A stretch of 64,000 nt of DNA. It comes from Holophagales bacterium (GTDB taxonomy: Bacteria; Acidobacteriota; Thermoanaerobaculia; Multivoradales; Multivoraceae). Positions within the stretch are counted from its first letter, which is position 1. Each line of letters starts with the position of its first letter. The translations under genes and the position numbers were made by a program. The notes under the pieces were generated by a model that worked only from the letters and a program-made list of their open reading frames with translations, was not told where the DNA came from and did not search any database. The DNA is taken from contig VXZQ01000014.1 in assembly GCA_009845425.1 (NCBI GenBank), positions 1 to 64,000 of the forward strand. The letters are read 5' to 3'. Of this stretch, positions 17,679 to 27,853 are shown in pieces.

Positions 17679-20600
17679 CTATGGCGTCTTGATCGGGTCG
17701 GCGGGGCGGCCGGGCAGTGTCCGTGGATCTTCCGCGAGCTTCTCGAGCAGGAGCTCGACGGCTTTCGCGAGTTGCGGGTCCCGCCCTTCGAGAATGTCCC
17801 GGGGAAGGTTCGTGACCTCGATGTCCGGGTCGACGCCGTAGCCCTCGATCACCCAGTTCCCCTCGGGGTCGGCGGAACCGGCCTCGGGCACGTTGACGGA
17901 ACCGCCGTCGATCAGCGGCGCCCGGCCGTAGATGCCAACCACCCCGCCCCAGCTCCGCTTGCCGACGATGGGCCCCAAGCCGGCCCGGCGGAACTGGTAC
18001 GCGAACTGGTCGCCGTCCGAGGCGGTGTCCTCGTCGATCACGCAGACGAGGTGACCGTGGAAGACGCCGCCGGGCGAGGTGTCGACGGAGTCCCGGTTGC
18101 GCTCGAAGTCGAGCATCAGGGTCTCGCGCCGCAACCGTTCGATGATCATGGGCGACACGTTGCCGCCGCCGTTCGAGCGGACGTCGACGACCATGGCGTC
18201 CTTGCGGACCTGGCCGTAGTACCACTTGATCCACTCGCGGATGCCGCTCGCCGACATGTCGGGAATGTGGAGGTAGCCGATCCGGCCGCCTCCGAGTTCC
18301 TCGACGATCCTGCGGCTCCGTTCGGTCCAGGCGAGGTAGATCAGCGCGTCCTCGCTCGCGATCGGATCGACAAGGACGTTCCTCGCCTCGCCGCGGTCGG
18401 CGCTGCTGCCGACGGTCAGCTCCAGGGGGCCCCGCCCGGCCTCGCGCAGGAGCTGGAACGGGTTCGTGTCCGCGGTCAGCTCGCGGCCCTGGATCGCGAA
18501 GACGTAGTCGCCCGCGTCGATGCCGACGCCGATCTCGGTGAGCGGCGAGCGGTAGCGGGGCTCCTCGTTCTGTCCCTCGAAGATCCGGGCGATCCGGTAC
18601 CGGCCGGCGTCCTCGTCGAGCTCGAAGCGGGCGCCGAGCAAGGCGGCGCGCGGCCGGTCCGGCGCCTCGTAGTCGCCGCCGCTGACGTAGGCGTGGGACA
18701 CGTTGAGCTCGGCGACCATCTCGCTCATCAGGTAGTTCAGGTCGCTGCGGTGGCCGACGTGAGCGAGCAGCGGTCGGTACTGGTCGCGCAGCGCCTCCCA
18801 GTCGTAGCCGTGCATGTTCGGGGCGTAGAAGAAGTCCCGGAATCGCCGCCACACCTCGTCGAAGATCTGGGCCCACTCGTCGGCCGGTACCCGGTCGACG
18901 GTCAGGCCGGCCAGGGACAGGGTCTTCGCCTCGCCGCCGCTTACATCGAGGAGCCGGAAGCTGCCGCGCTCGCTGACCAGGAGTTTCTTGCGGTCGCCGG
19001 AAAGGACGAGGCCGCCGATGCCCCTGGCCAGGCTCTTGCTCTCGCGCGCCCTCAGGTCGTACGAGAAGACCTCGGTCTGCACGTCGGAGGACCGACCCAG
19101 GTAGCCGGCGCCGCCGCGGACGTAGAGCAGCTTGCCTTCGGCCGCGCCCAGACCGAAGTAGTTGTCCGCGTCGACCGGGACGCGGGCGACGCGCTGCGCC
19201 AGGCCGTCGAGGTCGATCCGGTCGCGGTCCTTCTCGTCGTCGTCGCTGTCGCGACTTTCCCCATTGTCGTCACTCTCTTGCCCCTTGCCGTCGTCGCCGT
19301 CCTCCTCGCCTTCCGCGTCGCCGTCTTCCTCGTCTTCCTCGACTTCGACCTCGTCGCTGCGGGGCGGGAAGGGATGCGCCGTGTCCTCGCGCAGCGCGAG
19401 CGCGTAGATGTACGTCTCGCGGTCGGCTGCGTAGTTGTACTCGAAGCTGCCGATCTGGGGCTGGAACTGCCGGTCGGAGAGGAAGTAGAGGTAGTCGCCG
19501 CCCGGGCCGAAGACGGGGAAGAAGTCGTTCCACATCTCCGACGTCACGCGGGTGAGCGTCCGGCTCTCGACCTCGAACAGGTGGATCGAGCCGAACGTGT
19601 TCTCGTCGCCGAGTTCGACCGCCAGGTAGTCGCCGTTCGGCGACCAGTCGTAGCTGGTGCCGAAGGGCCGGGAGTCGTCGGCGACCTCGATGATCTCCCG
19701 CTGCCCGATCGCCGCGCCGTCGCCGCTCCGGTCGCCGGCGTCGACGATGCCGAGCCGTCCCTGCTGGTCGATGAAGGCGATGAGGTCGCTCCCGGGTGAC
19801 CACAGCAGGTTGTTGTAGTGGCGCCCGACGCTGCCCTCGGTGAGTTGCACGGGTTCGCCGCCGCCGTCCTGGGCGACGACCCAGATCTCGGTTTCTCCGC
19901 TGCGATCGGAGGTGAAGGCGATTCGCCGCCCGTCGGGCGACCAGGCGGGGTCGCGGTCGTTGGCGCCGGAGCTGTGGGTCAGGTTGCGGGTCGGTCCGTG
20001 CTCGATCGGCACGCTGAAGATGTCGCCTCGGGCCGAGAAGGCCGCGCGCTTCGCCTTCGGGCTGAGCGAGTAGCCGGAAACCCGGTTGGCCGCGGACACG
20101 CGGCTCGGCCGGCGGGCGAGCTGGTCCGTCGGCACGTGGATCGGGACCGGACGCGCGCTGCCGGAGGCGAGGTCGAAGACCTCGAGCGAGCCGGCCTTCT
20201 CGTAGACGATCCGCCGGTTCGCCTTGTCGGCGCTGGGCCAGCGCACATCCCACTGGTCTTCGTTCGTGAGCTGCTCGATGTCGCCCGATGCCGTGTCGTA
20301 GGCGTAGAGGTTCAGCGTGCCGTCGCGGTCGGAGGAGAAGTAGATCGTGTCGCCGATCCACATCGGGTCGCGGTCGGAGCGCTTGTGGTTCGTGACCTGG
20401 ATGGACTCCAGGCTGTCGATGTCGAGGATCCAGAGGTCCTGCGCCCAGCCGCCTTCGTAGCGCTTCCAGTGCCGGAAATCCCGCGTTACAGGCGAGTAGA
20501 CGACGCGCTTGCCGTCCGGTGAGAGATCGCCGCCGCCGGACTCGGGCATCGGCAGCGCCCGCGGCAGGCCGCCGGAGACGTCGACGAGGAACAGCTTCGT

Positions 20601-21065
20601 GTCCCCCAGATCCCACCCGTCGCGGAGGGACCGGAACAGGACCTCCGAGCCGTCCGGCGACCAGCCGTAGACCTGGTAGTCGTAGCCCCAGCGCGGCGCT
20701 AGCGGCCCGGCGGCCGGGTAGAAGGTCAGTTGTCGCGGCGCACCGCCGGCCGTTGGTACGACGTACACCTGTTCGTCGCCGTCGTACTGGCCGGTGAATG
20801 CGATCCACTGGCCGTCCGGGGAGAACTTGGCGAACAGCTCCAGACCGGGATGGGATGTGAGACGGGTCGCTGTCCCGCCATCGGTCGAGGCCAGCCAGAT
20901 GTCGCCGGCGTAGGTGAACGCGATCCGGTCGCCGGAGAGGTCCGGGAAGCGAAGCAGTCTCGTCGGCTCGCCGGTCTGGGCGAGGCTCGGCGTCAGGATG
21001 CTGGCGAGCGCGAGCAGAGCGACGCCGCATCGCATGGCGCGCTGGATCTGAGGGGTGACGGTCAT
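17679..21065 (-). CDS. Tricorn-type protease (S41 family) with N-terminal propellers
   Basis: A 1128-residue exported protein with a signal peptide ([17 protein letters not shown]). The N-terminal ~560 residues contain repeated WSPDG/FSPDG/LSPDG blades typical of the two tricorn propellers. An unusually acidic linker follows at about residues 572-615, almost all Asp/Glu/Gly/Ser. Then come the C1/PDZ/C2 regions: [11 protein letters not shown] near residue 789 (Ser-His pair), a PDZ-like [28 protein letters not shown], and [10 protein letters not shown] near residue 1014 holding the nucleophilic Ser. Tricorn proteases degrade oligopeptides; bacterial homologues are periplasmic or surface proteins. 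At 1128 residues it has the full family length. It heads a minus-strand run with the propeller and glycosyltransferase genes. Confidence 0.92.
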   Translation of the reverse strand: MTVTPQIQRAMRCGVALLALASILTPSLAQTGEPTRLLRFPDLSGDRIAFTYAGDIWLASTDGGTATRLTSHPGLELFAKFSPDGQWIAFTGQYDGDEQVYVVPTAGGAPRQLTFYPAAGPLAPRWGYDYQVYGWSPDGSEVLFRSLRDGWDLGDTKLFLVDVSGGLPRALPMPESGGGDLSPDGKRVVYSPVTRDFRHWKRYEGGWAQDLWILDIDSLESIQVTNHKRSDRDPMWIGDTIYFSSDRDGTLNLYAYDTASGDIEQLTNEDQWDVRWPSADKANRRIVYEKAGSLEVFDLASGSARPVPIHVPTDQLARRPSRVSAANRVSGYSLSPKAKRAAFSARGDIFSVPIEHGPTRNLTHSSGANDRDPAWSPDGRRIAFTSDRSGETEIWVVAQDGGGEPVQLTEGSVGRHYNNLLWSPGSDLIAFIDQQGRLGIVDAGDRSGDGAAIGQREIIEVADDSRPFGTSYDWSPNGDYLAVELGDENTFGSIHLFEVESRTLTRVTSEMWNDFFPVFGPGGDYLYFLSDRQFQPQIGSFEYNYAADRETYIYALALREDTAHPFPPRSDEVEVEEDEEDGDAEGEEDGDDGKGQESDDNGESRDSDDDEKDRDRIDLDGLAQRVARVPVDADNYFGLGAAEGKLLYVRGGAGYLGRSSDVQTEVFSYDLRARESKSLARGIGGLVLSGDRKKLLVSERGSFRLLDVSGGEAKTLSLAGLTVDRVPADEWAQIFDEVWRRFRDFFYAPNMHGYDWEALRDQYRPLLAHVGHRSDLNYLMSEMVAELNVSHAYVSGGDYEAPDRPRAALLGARFELDEDAGRYRIARIFEGQNEEPRYRSPLTEIGVGIDAGDYVFAIQGRELTADTNPFQLLREAGRGPLELTVGSSADRGEARNVLVDPIASEDALIYLAWTERSRRIVEELGGGRIGYLHIPDMSASGIREWIKWYYGQVRKDAMVVDVRSNGGGNVSPMIIERLRRETLMLDFERNRDSVDTSPGGVFHGHLVCVIDEDTASDGDQFAYQFRRAGLGPIVGKRSWGGVVGIYGRAPLIDGGSVNVPEAGSADPEGNWVIEGYGVDPDIEVTNLPRDILEGRDPQLAKAVELLLEKLAEDPRTLPGRPADPIKTP

Positions 21066-21265
21066 GGGAGCCTCCGGTCGCGCCGCGTCGCTCCAGACGA
21101 GCAGCGCCGCGGCATTGTCTCACGTTCGGGGCGGGCGTTTCGGGGCTCGCTGCTTCGGGTAAGCTGCCGCCGCTTCGCCCAGCCGAGGTACGGAACTTGG
21201 CGGGGCAGGTTGCACGAACGGACGACAAGTGTGCCGGCTACCGGTCGGCCCCGGGAGACGGCAGC

Positions 21266-22837
21266 ATGAGTGGGATCGAGATCACCGGACCGCGCGACTT
21301 CGAGGCGGCGGAGCACATTCTGACGCCCGAGGCGCTGGAGTTCACGGCGGAACTCTGCCGCCGGTTCGACGAGCGGCGCACCGCGCTCCTTGACGACCGG
21401 GTGGAACGTCACGCCCGCATCCAGGCCGGCGACGATCCGACCTTCCCGCCCGAGACGCAGCAAGTCCGCGACGGCGACTGGAAGGTTGCGCCCACGCCGG
21501 CGGACCTGAACTGCCGCTGGGCCGAGATCACCGGGCCCGTCGACCGCAAGATGATGATCAACGCGCTGAACTCCGGCGCCAGGGTGTTCATGGCCGACAT
21601 CGAGGACGCGCTCAGCCCGAGCTGGCGCAACGTGATCGAGGGCCAGCGGAACCTGTACGACGCGGTGCGCCGGCAACTGGAGTTCACGAACCCGGGGAAC
21701 GGCAAGGAGTACCGGCTGAAGGACGAGATTGCGACCCTGCTGGTGCGTCCGCGCGGCTGGCATCTCGTCGAGAAGAACGCGTTGATCGACGGCTGTCCCG
21801 TCTCGGCCGGCGTCTTCGACTTCGGGCTCTTCTTCTTCCACAACGCCCGGGAGGCCCTCAGCCGCGGTAGCGGGCCATACTTCTACCTGCCGAAGCTGGA
21901 GAACCGCCACGAGGCGCGGCTGTGGAACGACATCTTCGTCGTAGCCCAGGAGGCGCTCGGCGTGCCGCAGGGCAGCGTCCGGGCCACGGTGCTGATCGAG
22001 ACGATCCTCGCCGCCTTCGAGATGGAGGAGATCCTCTACGAGCTGCGCGACCACTCGGCCGGGCTGAACGCCGGTCGCTGGGACTACATCTTCAGCGCGA
22101 TCAAGAAGTTCGCGTTCCGGGAAGACCTCGTGCTGCCGGACCGGGGCCAGATCACGATGACGGTTCCCTTCATGCGCTCCTACACGGAGCTGCTGGTCCG
22201 TACCTGCCACAGCCGCGGCGCCCACGCGATCGGCGGCATGGCGGCTTTCATTCCCAGCCGGCGCGACCCGGAAGTCAACGCGACGGCGCTCAGCGCGGTC
22301 CGCGCCGACAAGGAGCGGGAGGCGAACGACGGTTTCGACGGCAGTTGGGTGGCCCATCCGGATCTCGTGCCGATCGCCCTGGAGGTCTTCAGCACGAAGA
22401 TGGAGGGCCGCCCGAACCAGAAGGAACGCCTGCGCGAGGATGTCTCGATCGAGCCCGGCAGCCTGATCGACCTCGATGTCCCGGGCGGATCGCTGACCGA
22501 GCAGGGTCTGCGCAACAACGTGTCGGTGGGCCTCCAGTACCTGAACTCCTGGCTCAACGGCAACGGCGCGGCGGCGATCAACAACCTGATGGAGGACGCG
22601 GCGACCGCCGAGATCGCGCGCGCCCAGCTCTGGCAGTGGGTCCACCGCAACGCACGGATGGACAACGGCGAGCAGGTCACGGCCGAGCTCTACGAGCAGG
22701 TGCGCGACGAGGAGCTGAGCCAGCTCGGCGGCCGCGACGCGAGCCGGTACGGCCTCGCGGTGGAACTGCTCGACGACCTGGTTCTCGGCTCCGAGTTCCA
22801 GGAGTTCCTGACCCTGCAGGCCTATCGGCACATCTGA
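21266..22837 (+). CDS. aceB: Malate synthase A
   Basis: A 523-residue enzyme condensing glyoxylate and acetyl-CoA to malate. ATG 21266 ([12 protein letters not shown]) is preceded by GGGAGACGGCAGC, a good ribosome site; the 23-residue upstream extension is unlikely. Characteristic segments are [41 protein letters not shown], and [27 protein letters not shown], the family signature region. The length matches malate synthase A rather than the longer G form. No isocitrate lyase gene is in the window. The next gene is a GlcF-like protein, so glyoxylate may come from glycolate oxidation instead. Confidence 0.95.
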   Translation: MSGIEITGPRDFEAAEHILTPEALEFTAELCRRFDERRTALLDDRVERHARIQAGDDPTFPPETQQVRDGDWKVAPTPADLNCRWAEITGPVDRKMMINALNSGARVFMADIEDALSPSWRNVIEGQRNLYDAVRRQLEFTNPGNGKEYRLKDEIATLLVRPRGWHLVEKNALIDGCPVSAGVFDFGLFFFHNAREALSRGSGPYFYLPKLENRHEARLWNDIFVVAQEALGVPQGSVRATVLIETILAAFEMEEILYELRDHSAGLNAGRWDYIFSAIKKFAFREDLVLPDRGQITMTVPFMRSYTELLVRTCHSRGAHAIGGMAAFIPSRRDPEVNATALSAVRADKEREANDGFDGSWVAHPDLVPIALEVFSTKMEGRPNQKERLREDVSIEPGSLIDLDVPGGSLTEQGLRNNVSVGLQYLNSWLNGNGAAAINNLMEDAATAEIARAQLWQWVHRNARMDNGEQVTAELYEQVRDEELSQLGGRDASRYGLAVELLDDLVLGSEFQEFLTLQAYRHI

Positions 22838-22870
22838 GTCCGGCTCCGCCCCTGCGCTACGCTCGCGGCA

Positions 22871-24172
22871 ATGCAGCACGCGATCGAGCTGGACGCGCTG
22901 CGAACGGAAGTCGGCGCCGCGGCCGGGCCGATGGCGAACGCGGTTTCGGCCTGCGTCCACTGCGGTTTCTGCCTGCCGGCGTGCCCGACGTACATCGAGT
23001 TGGGCGAGGAGATGGACTCGCCGCGCGGGCGCATCGTACTGATGAAGGAAGTGCTCGAGGGAGGCCTCGCCCTGGAAGAGGCGCTGGGGCACATCGATCC
23101 ATGCCTCGGTTGCATGTCTTGCGTAACCGCGTGCCCGTCCGGTGTCGAGTACGGCGAACTGCTGATGCCTTTCCGCGAGCTCGCCGAGGGTGGCCGCCAC
23201 CGCTCGGGGTTCGACCGCTTCTGGCGCGGACTGATGCTCGACACGCTGGCGAGTCCCGGTCGGCTTCGCTGGATGCTCCGTCTCGGCCGTTTGGCGGCGC
23301 CATTCCGCAGGTTGCTTCCGGCGCGGTTCACGGCTCCGCTGGACCTGTTGCCCCGGTCGGCTGACCGCGCCGAAGTCGAGTTCGGCACGTTTCCGGCGGT
23401 GGGCGAGCGGCGCGCGCGGGTGGCCCTCCTCGCCGGCTGCGCCCAGCAGGTGCTGGCGCCGCGGATCCAGCGGGCGACGATCGAGGTGTTGACGCGTAGT
23501 GGAGTCGAAGTCGTCGTCCCGAAGGAAGAGAGTTGCTGCGGCTCGCTGGCCTTTCACGCCGGCGACGCGCCGCGTGCCAGGGCCGCGGCCGGCGCTCTGC
23601 TCCGCGTACTGGGGCCGGCGGGTCTCCTGCCGGACGTCGACGCGATTCTCACCAACGCCGCCGGCTGTGGTTCAGGCCTCAAGGAGTATGGGCTCCTGTT
23701 CGCCGGCCGTCCCGAAGAGGAGACGGCGCGGGCCCTGGCGGCGAAGGTGCGGGACGTCTCCACGTTTCTCGCCGCGCTCGAAGCGCCGCCGCCGCCGCTG
23801 GCGCAACCGTTGCGGGTCGTCTACCACGACGCCTGCCACCTGGCTCACGCTCAGCGGGAGCGGACGGCGCCCCGCCGATTGCTGGCCCAGGTTCGGGGCG
23901 TGACCCTGGTCGAGCCCCGCGACTGGCAGATCTGCTGCGGTTCGGCGGGGATCTACAACCTGGAGGAGCCCGAACTCGCGGCGCGGCTGGGACGGAGGAA
24001 GGCGAAAGCGCTGCTTGAAGGCGAGCCGGACGTGATCGTGACCGGCAACATCGGCTGTCTCACCCAGATCGAGAGCCACCTCCGGCGCCTGGATAGCGCG
24101 GTCCCCGTGCGGCACACGATGGAGGTTCTGGCCTCCGCACATGGCGCGGGTTATCCTGCGCCCGCTCGTTGA
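22871..24172 (+). CDS. glcF: Glycolate oxidase iron-sulfur subunit-like protein (GlcF)
   Basis: A 433-residue protein with two 4Fe-4S motifs, CVHCGFCLPACP at Cys28/31/34/38 and CLGCMSCVTACP at Cys78/81/84/88, followed by two CCG domains (ESCCGSLAFHAGD and QICCGSAGIYN). This is the GlcF layout, the electron-transfer subunit of glycolate oxidase. It starts 33 bp after malate synthase, so the pair would turn glycolate into glyoxylate and then malate. The flavoprotein subunits GlcD/GlcE are not in the window, so partners must be elsewhere, and a related (S)-2-hydroxyacid or lactate role (LutA/LldE-like) cannot be excluded. Confidence 0.85.
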   Translation: MQHAIELDALRTEVGAAAGPMANAVSACVHCGFCLPACPTYIELGEEMDSPRGRIVLMKEVLEGGLALEEALGHIDPCLGCMSCVTACPSGVEYGELLMPFRELAEGGRHRSGFDRFWRGLMLDTLASPGRLRWMLRLGRLAAPFRRLLPARFTAPLDLLPRSADRAEVEFGTFPAVGERRARVALLAGCAQQVLAPRIQRATIEVLTRSGVEVVVPKEESCCGSLAFHAGDAPRARAAAGALLRVLGPAGLLPDVDAILTNAAGCGSGLKEYGLLFAGRPEEETARALAAKVRDVSTFLAALEAPPPPLAQPLRVVYHDACHLAHAQRERTAPRRLLAQVRGVTLVEPRDWQICCGSAGIYNLEEPELAARLGRRKAKALLEGEPDVIVTGNIGCLTQIESHLRRLDSAVPVRHTMEVLASAHGAGYPAPAR

Positions 24173-24209
24173 CCGCTTCTTCTTACGCTCTAACTACCTT
24201 CAGACCCGG

Positions 24210-25241
24210 ATGACGACAACGACTCGCATTGGAATTCAGGGCTTTAGTCTGCTCGGCCGGAGCCTGTTTCGCCTTTCCCTGGACCGGCCCGAAATCGAGA
24301 TAGGGGCCGTGGCCGAGACCGCCGACCCGGAGATGCTGCGCTACCTCCTGCAGTTCTCGACCCTGCCGTGGCGATACGACGGCGACGTCGCGCTCGCCGA
24401 CGGCAGCCTGAGCGTCAACGGCTTCAGCGCTCCGGTCGTTCGCGCCGCGGGCGCGGGGGAGGCGCCCTGGGGCGACCTGGGCGTCACCACGGTCGTCGAC
24501 TTCCGGGACAACCAGCCGACGCGGAGCGAACTCGAGGGGCATCTCGCGGCCGGCGCGGAGCGGGTCGTCCTGTGCGCCCCTCCGGGCGGGGAGCTGGACC
24601 GCACGGTGGTGGTCGGCCTGAACGAGGACCGGGTCGAGCCGTCCGACCGGATCGTGTCCGCCGGTTCCTTCACCGCGCACTGCGCGGGGCCGTTGCTGCG
24701 GATTCTTGATGGGGCCTTCGGCGTCGAACAGGCGTTCATCAGCTCCGTCCGCGCCTACGGGGCCGGTTCGAGACTGGCCGACGTGCCGGCGCCGGAGCCG
24801 CGGAAGGGCCGGGCCGCGGGCGAGAACATCATTCCCGCTGCGACGGGAGCGGCAGAGGAACTGGCGACCGTGTTGCCCGAGTTGGGCGGCAAGCTCTCCG
24901 CCTCGGCGATGGACGTGCCGGTGTCGAACGGCTCCGTCGTCGATCTGGTCTGCTGGCATCGCGACGGGGTGACCGTCGACGCGGTCAACGATGCGGTGGC
25001 GGCTGCCGCCGGTGGCGACTGGAACGGCCGGCTGCGCTTCGAGCGGGAGGCGATCGTCTCCGCCGACACCGTGGGCAGCCGGGCGACCTGCATCTTCGAC
25101 TCGCAGGCGACGATGACCCTGGGCGAACGCGTGTCCAAGACGATCGCCTGGTTGGACAATGGTTGGGGCTACCTGCACCGGCTCCTTGAGCTTGTCGCGG
25201 CGCTTGAAGAAGCGGCCGGCGCCGAAGGAGGTGCCGCATGA
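24210..25241 (+). CDS. GAPDH-fold paralogue lacking catalytic residues
   Basis: A 343-residue protein (start ATG 24210, MTTTTRIGIQGF) that aligns along its whole length with the true GAPDH encoded next to it. The N-terminal IGIQGFSLLGRSLFR keeps the dinucleotide-fold GxGxxGR pattern only in altered form. At the active site, the SCTTNC of GAPDH reads SFTAHC, so the nucleophilic Cys is Phe154; the catalytic His of HAYTN is Arg181 in RAYGA. It cannot act as a phosphorylating GAPDH. The reading frame is intact and the remaining fold is conserved (GENIIPAATGAAEEL, DNGWGYLHRLLELV), which argues for selection rather than decay. A regulatory or structural partner of the adjacent GAPDH is possible. 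Confidence 0.88.
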   Translation: MTTTTRIGIQGFSLLGRSLFRLSLDRPEIEIGAVAETADPEMLRYLLQFSTLPWRYDGDVALADGSLSVNGFSAPVVRAAGAGEAPWGDLGVTTVVDFRDNQPTRSELEGHLAAGAERVVLCAPPGGELDRTVVVGLNEDRVEPSDRIVSAGSFTAHCAGPLLRILDGAFGVEQAFISSVRAYGAGSRLADVPAPEPRKGRAAGENIIPAATGAAEELATVLPELGGKLSASAMDVPVSNGSVVDLVCWHRDGVTVDAVNDAVAAAAGGDWNGRLRFEREAIVSADTVGSRATCIFDSQATMTLGERVSKTIAWLDNGWGYLHRLLELVAALEEAAGAEGGAA

Positions 25242-25333
25242 TCCGCGTCGGTATCACTCCGGGGTTGCGGGGGCGGATGCGGCCGCCTGCGGCCGAATTC
25301 GAAACGGCGCTGGCCCAGGGAGGCGACTCATGA
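25238..25333 (+). other. Short leader ORF duplicating the first codons of gap
   Basis: ATG at 25238 overlaps the stop of the GAPDH-like gene (ATGA), and the 31-codon frame ends with a TGA that overlaps the ATG of gap (ATGA at 25330). Its first 19 bases, ATGATCCGCGTCGGTATCA, are identical to the first 19 bases of gap, so it begins MIRVGI like GAPDH. The centre holds the hairpin CGGCCGC-CT-GCGGCCG. It is either a remnant of a partial duplication of the gap 5' end or a coupling peptide that carries ribosomes from one gene to the next. I see no protein family in it. Confidence 0.45.
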
Positions 25334-26346
25334 TCCGCGTCGGTATCAACGGTTTCGGGCGCATCGGCCGCAGCGTGTTCCGCATCCTCGCCGGCCGGCC
25401 GGACGTCGAGGTGGTCGGCATCAACGATCTCTTCGACGCGGACCGCCTCGCCTATCTGCTGCGTTACGACACCGTGCAGGGCGTCTTCGATCAACCGGTC
25501 GAGGTGACCGGCAACGGCCTGCGGGTCGGCGGCCGGGACATCCGGCTCTCGGCGGAACGGGATCCGTCCAGGCTGCCCTGGAACGAGCTCGGCGTCGATA
25601 TCGCGGTCGAGTCGACGGGCGTGTTCCGGACGCGCGCCCAGGTGGCGCAGCATCTCGAGGCCGGCGCCCCGCGCGTGGTCCTCACGGTCCCCGCCAAGGA
25701 CGAGATCGACGCCATGATCGTGCTCGGCGTCAACGACGGGGATCTCGGTCCGGAGCATCGAGTGGTCTCAAACGCCTCCTGCACGACGAACTGCCTGGCG
25801 CCGCTGGCCAAGACGCTCGACGACGCGTTCGGCTTCGAGGAGGGGTTCATCACCACCGTTCACGCCTACACGAACGGCCAGCGTCTCGTCGACTCGCCGC
25901 ACAGCGACCCGCGCCGCAGCCGCTCGGCGACCGCCAACATCATCCCGACGACGACCGGCGCCGCGCGCGCCGTCGGCAAGGTGCTGCCGCACCTGAACGG
26001 CAAGCTCGACGGCATGGCGATGCGGGTGCCGGTGGCGGACGGCTCGATCGTCGACTTGACCTGCCGGCTGCGCGACGCTCCGAGCGCCGGGGACGTCAAC
26101 GCGGCGGCGTCGACTGCCGCGGAGTCGAACCTGGCCGGCATCCTCCAGTACTCGGAAGATCCCCTGGTCTCGAGCGACATTCTCGGCAACCCCCACTCGT
26201 CGATCTTCGACGCGCCGCTGACCCGGGTCAGTCCGGCCGAAGGTGGCGGCGTGTACGCCCGCGTCGTGTCGTGGTATGACAACGAGTGGGGCTACTCGAA
26301 CCGCGTCGCGGATCTGATCGAGCGGCTGGCGCAGTTCGAGTCCTGA
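25330..26346 (+). CDS. gap: Glyceraldehyde-3-phosphate dehydrogenase
   Basis: A 338-residue enzyme with every family hallmark: the NAD-binding start RVGINGFGRIGR, catalytic NASCTTNC with Cys151, HAYTNGQ with His178, the S-loop region ATANIIPTTTGAAR, and the C-terminal SWYDNEWGYSNRV. It oxidises glyceraldehyde 3-phosphate to 1,3-bisphosphoglycerate in glycolysis. I start at ATG 25330 (MIRVGINGFG); the longer frame from 25159 overlaps the upstream gene. Pyruvate kinase follows 25 bp downstream, so this is a lower-glycolysis operon. The tandem paralogue upstream has lost the two catalytic residues that are intact here. Confidence 0.97.
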   Translation: MIRVGINGFGRIGRSVFRILAGRPDVEVVGINDLFDADRLAYLLRYDTVQGVFDQPVEVTGNGLRVGGRDIRLSAERDPSRLPWNELGVDIAVESTGVFRTRAQVAQHLEAGAPRVVLTVPAKDEIDAMIVLGVNDGDLGPEHRVVSNASCTTNCLAPLAKTLDDAFGFEEGFITTVHAYTNGQRLVDSPHSDPRRSRSATANIIPTTTGAARAVGKVLPHLNGKLDGMAMRVPVADGSIVDLTCRLRDAPSAGDVNAAASTAAESNLAGILQYSEDPLVSSDILGNPHSSIFDAPLTRVSPAEGGGVYARVVSWYDNEWGYSNRVADLIERLAQFES

Positions 26347-26371
26347 GCCGGCGGAACAGGAGGACTGGATC

Positions 26372-27823
26372 GTGCAGCGTCGAGCCAAGATCGTCGCCAC
26401 GATCGGGCCGGCCAGTGCGAGCGAGAAGACTCTCGCGCGCCTGATCCGGGCCGGCGTCAACGTCGTCCGGTTGAATCAGTCGCACGGCACCAGGGAAGAG
26501 CACCGCCGTCTGATCCGCCTGGTGCGGGAGGTCGCCGAGGAGGCCGGCCGGTCGGTCGGCGTGATGGTCGACCTGATGGGGCCCCGCCACCGGCTCGACC
26601 ACTTCGAGGGCGCCCGGGTGCTGAGGGAGGGCGACGTGGTCGGCCTGGGCGCGAGCGCCGAGGCGGATCTGCCTCTCGACCGGGACATGGTCCGACACGT
26701 CGAGCCGGGCGAGCAGATCCTGATCGACGACGGCCGGGTGCAGTTGGAGGTTCGCTCCAAGGACGAGGAGAGGATCGAGGCGGAGGTCATCATCGGCGGC
26801 GCCGTTTCGAGCCGCAAGGGTGTCAACCTGCCTGACAGTCGTTTGCCGTTCCGCATCTCGGAGAAGGACCTGAGCGACATCCGGATGGCGGTCGAGGAAG
26901 ACGCGGACTTCCTGGCGGCCAGCTACGTTGGTACGCCGGCGGACGTGGTTCACGTGCGGGAAGCCTCGCGGGAGGCGGGCCGGCCGCTGCAGATCATTGC
27001 CAAGCTCGAACGGCGGCGGGCGCTCGACCACCTCGACGAGATCGTCCTCGAGTCCGACGGGGTGATGGTGGCGCGGGGCGACCTGGGAGTGGAGATCCCC
27101 CTGCACCAGGTGCCGGTAGTACAGAAGCGGATCATCGAGAGCGGTTGGCGGCACGCCCGTCCGGTGATCGTGGCGACCCAGATGCTGGAGTCGATGATCG
27201 AGCATCCCCGTCCAACCCGGGCCGAGTCCTCGGACGTGGCGAACGCCGTGTTCGACGGCGCCGACGCGATGATGCTCTCCGGCGAGAGCGCGGCCGGCCG
27301 CTATCCGCTCGAGGCGGTACAGACGATGCATCGCATCATCACCGAGTCGGAGCGCTACAACCTCTCCAAGCACACTTCCCAGCCGGTCGGCTTCCACACG
27401 ATGGAGGTCGGCCCCTACGACATCGAACCGCCGCACCGCCCGGGTACCCTGGAGATTCCGGAAACGGTTTCCGCGGCGGCGATCCTGTCGGCCCGCCACC
27501 TGACCGCGCAGGGCATCGTCGTCCTCAGCCAGGGCGGCTTCACGGCCCGACAGGTCGCGTGCCGCCGGCCCTCGACGCCGGTGTTCGCCTTCACGCGCGA
27601 ATCGCGGTCGATGCGCGAACTCCAGCTCGTCTGGGGCGTTCACTCCGTGAAGATGGACCAGGAGGTCTACCACCACGACGAGGTCGTGGCGATGGTCGAC
27701 CGCCAACTGCTCGCCGGCAGCCTGGCGCTGCCCGGCGACACGATCGTCCTGCTGATGGGCGACCCGATCCAGGACCGGCCGCCGACGAACCTGATGCGGA
27801 TTCACCGGGTACGGCCGCAGTAG
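26372..27823 (+). CDS. pyk: Pyruvate kinase
   Basis: A 483-residue enzyme converting phosphoenolpyruvate and ADP to pyruvate and ATP. The start is GTG 26372 after an AGGAGG ribosome site. Conserved segments include KIVATIGPAS, VVRLNQSHG, VMVARGDLGVEIPL, ATQMLESMIEHPRPTRAE and ANAVFDGADAMMLSGE. The usual DxxGPKIR motif reads VDLMGPRHRLDHF and the IAKIEN segment reads IAKLERRRALDHLDE, both divergent, so allosteric or metal behaviour may differ from textbook enzymes. The C-terminal domain is complete. A strong hairpin starts at the last base of the stop codon. Confidence 0.93.
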   Translation: MQRRAKIVATIGPASASEKTLARLIRAGVNVVRLNQSHGTREEHRRLIRLVREVAEEAGRSVGVMVDLMGPRHRLDHFEGARVLREGDVVGLGASAEADLPLDRDMVRHVEPGEQILIDDGRVQLEVRSKDEERIEAEVIIGGAVSSRKGVNLPDSRLPFRISEKDLSDIRMAVEEDADFLAASYVGTPADVVHVREASREAGRPLQIIAKLERRRALDHLDEIVLESDGVMVARGDLGVEIPLHQVPVVQKRIIESGWRHARPVIVATQMLESMIEHPRPTRAESSDVANAVFDGADAMMLSGESAAGRYPLEAVQTMHRIITESERYNLSKHTSQPVGFHTMEVGPYDIEPPHRPGTLEIPETVSAAAILSARHLTAQGIVVLSQGGFTARQVACRRPSTPVFAFTRESRSMRELQLVWGVHSVKMDQEVYHHDEVVAMVDRQLLAGSLALPGDTIVLLMGDPIQDRPPTNLMRIHRVRPQ

Positions 27824-27850
27824 CCAGCGCTGCGGAATCGCAGCGCTGGC
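27823..27850 (+). terminator. Perfect 12-bp hairpin at the pyk stop codon
   Basis: GCCAGCGCTGCG and its exact complement flank a GAAT loop, beginning at the G of the pyk TAG stop. There is no U-tract behind it, so if it terminates transcription it does so without the classic intrinsic signal; it could instead protect the mRNA 3' end. Confidence 0.5.
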
Positions 27851-27853
27851 GCG

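Noticed and set aside
16347..19799. A 1150-codon open frame on the plus strand
   Set aside because: It is antisense to the propeller and tricorn genes, has shuffled low-complexity content and no domain; high GC keeps such frames open.
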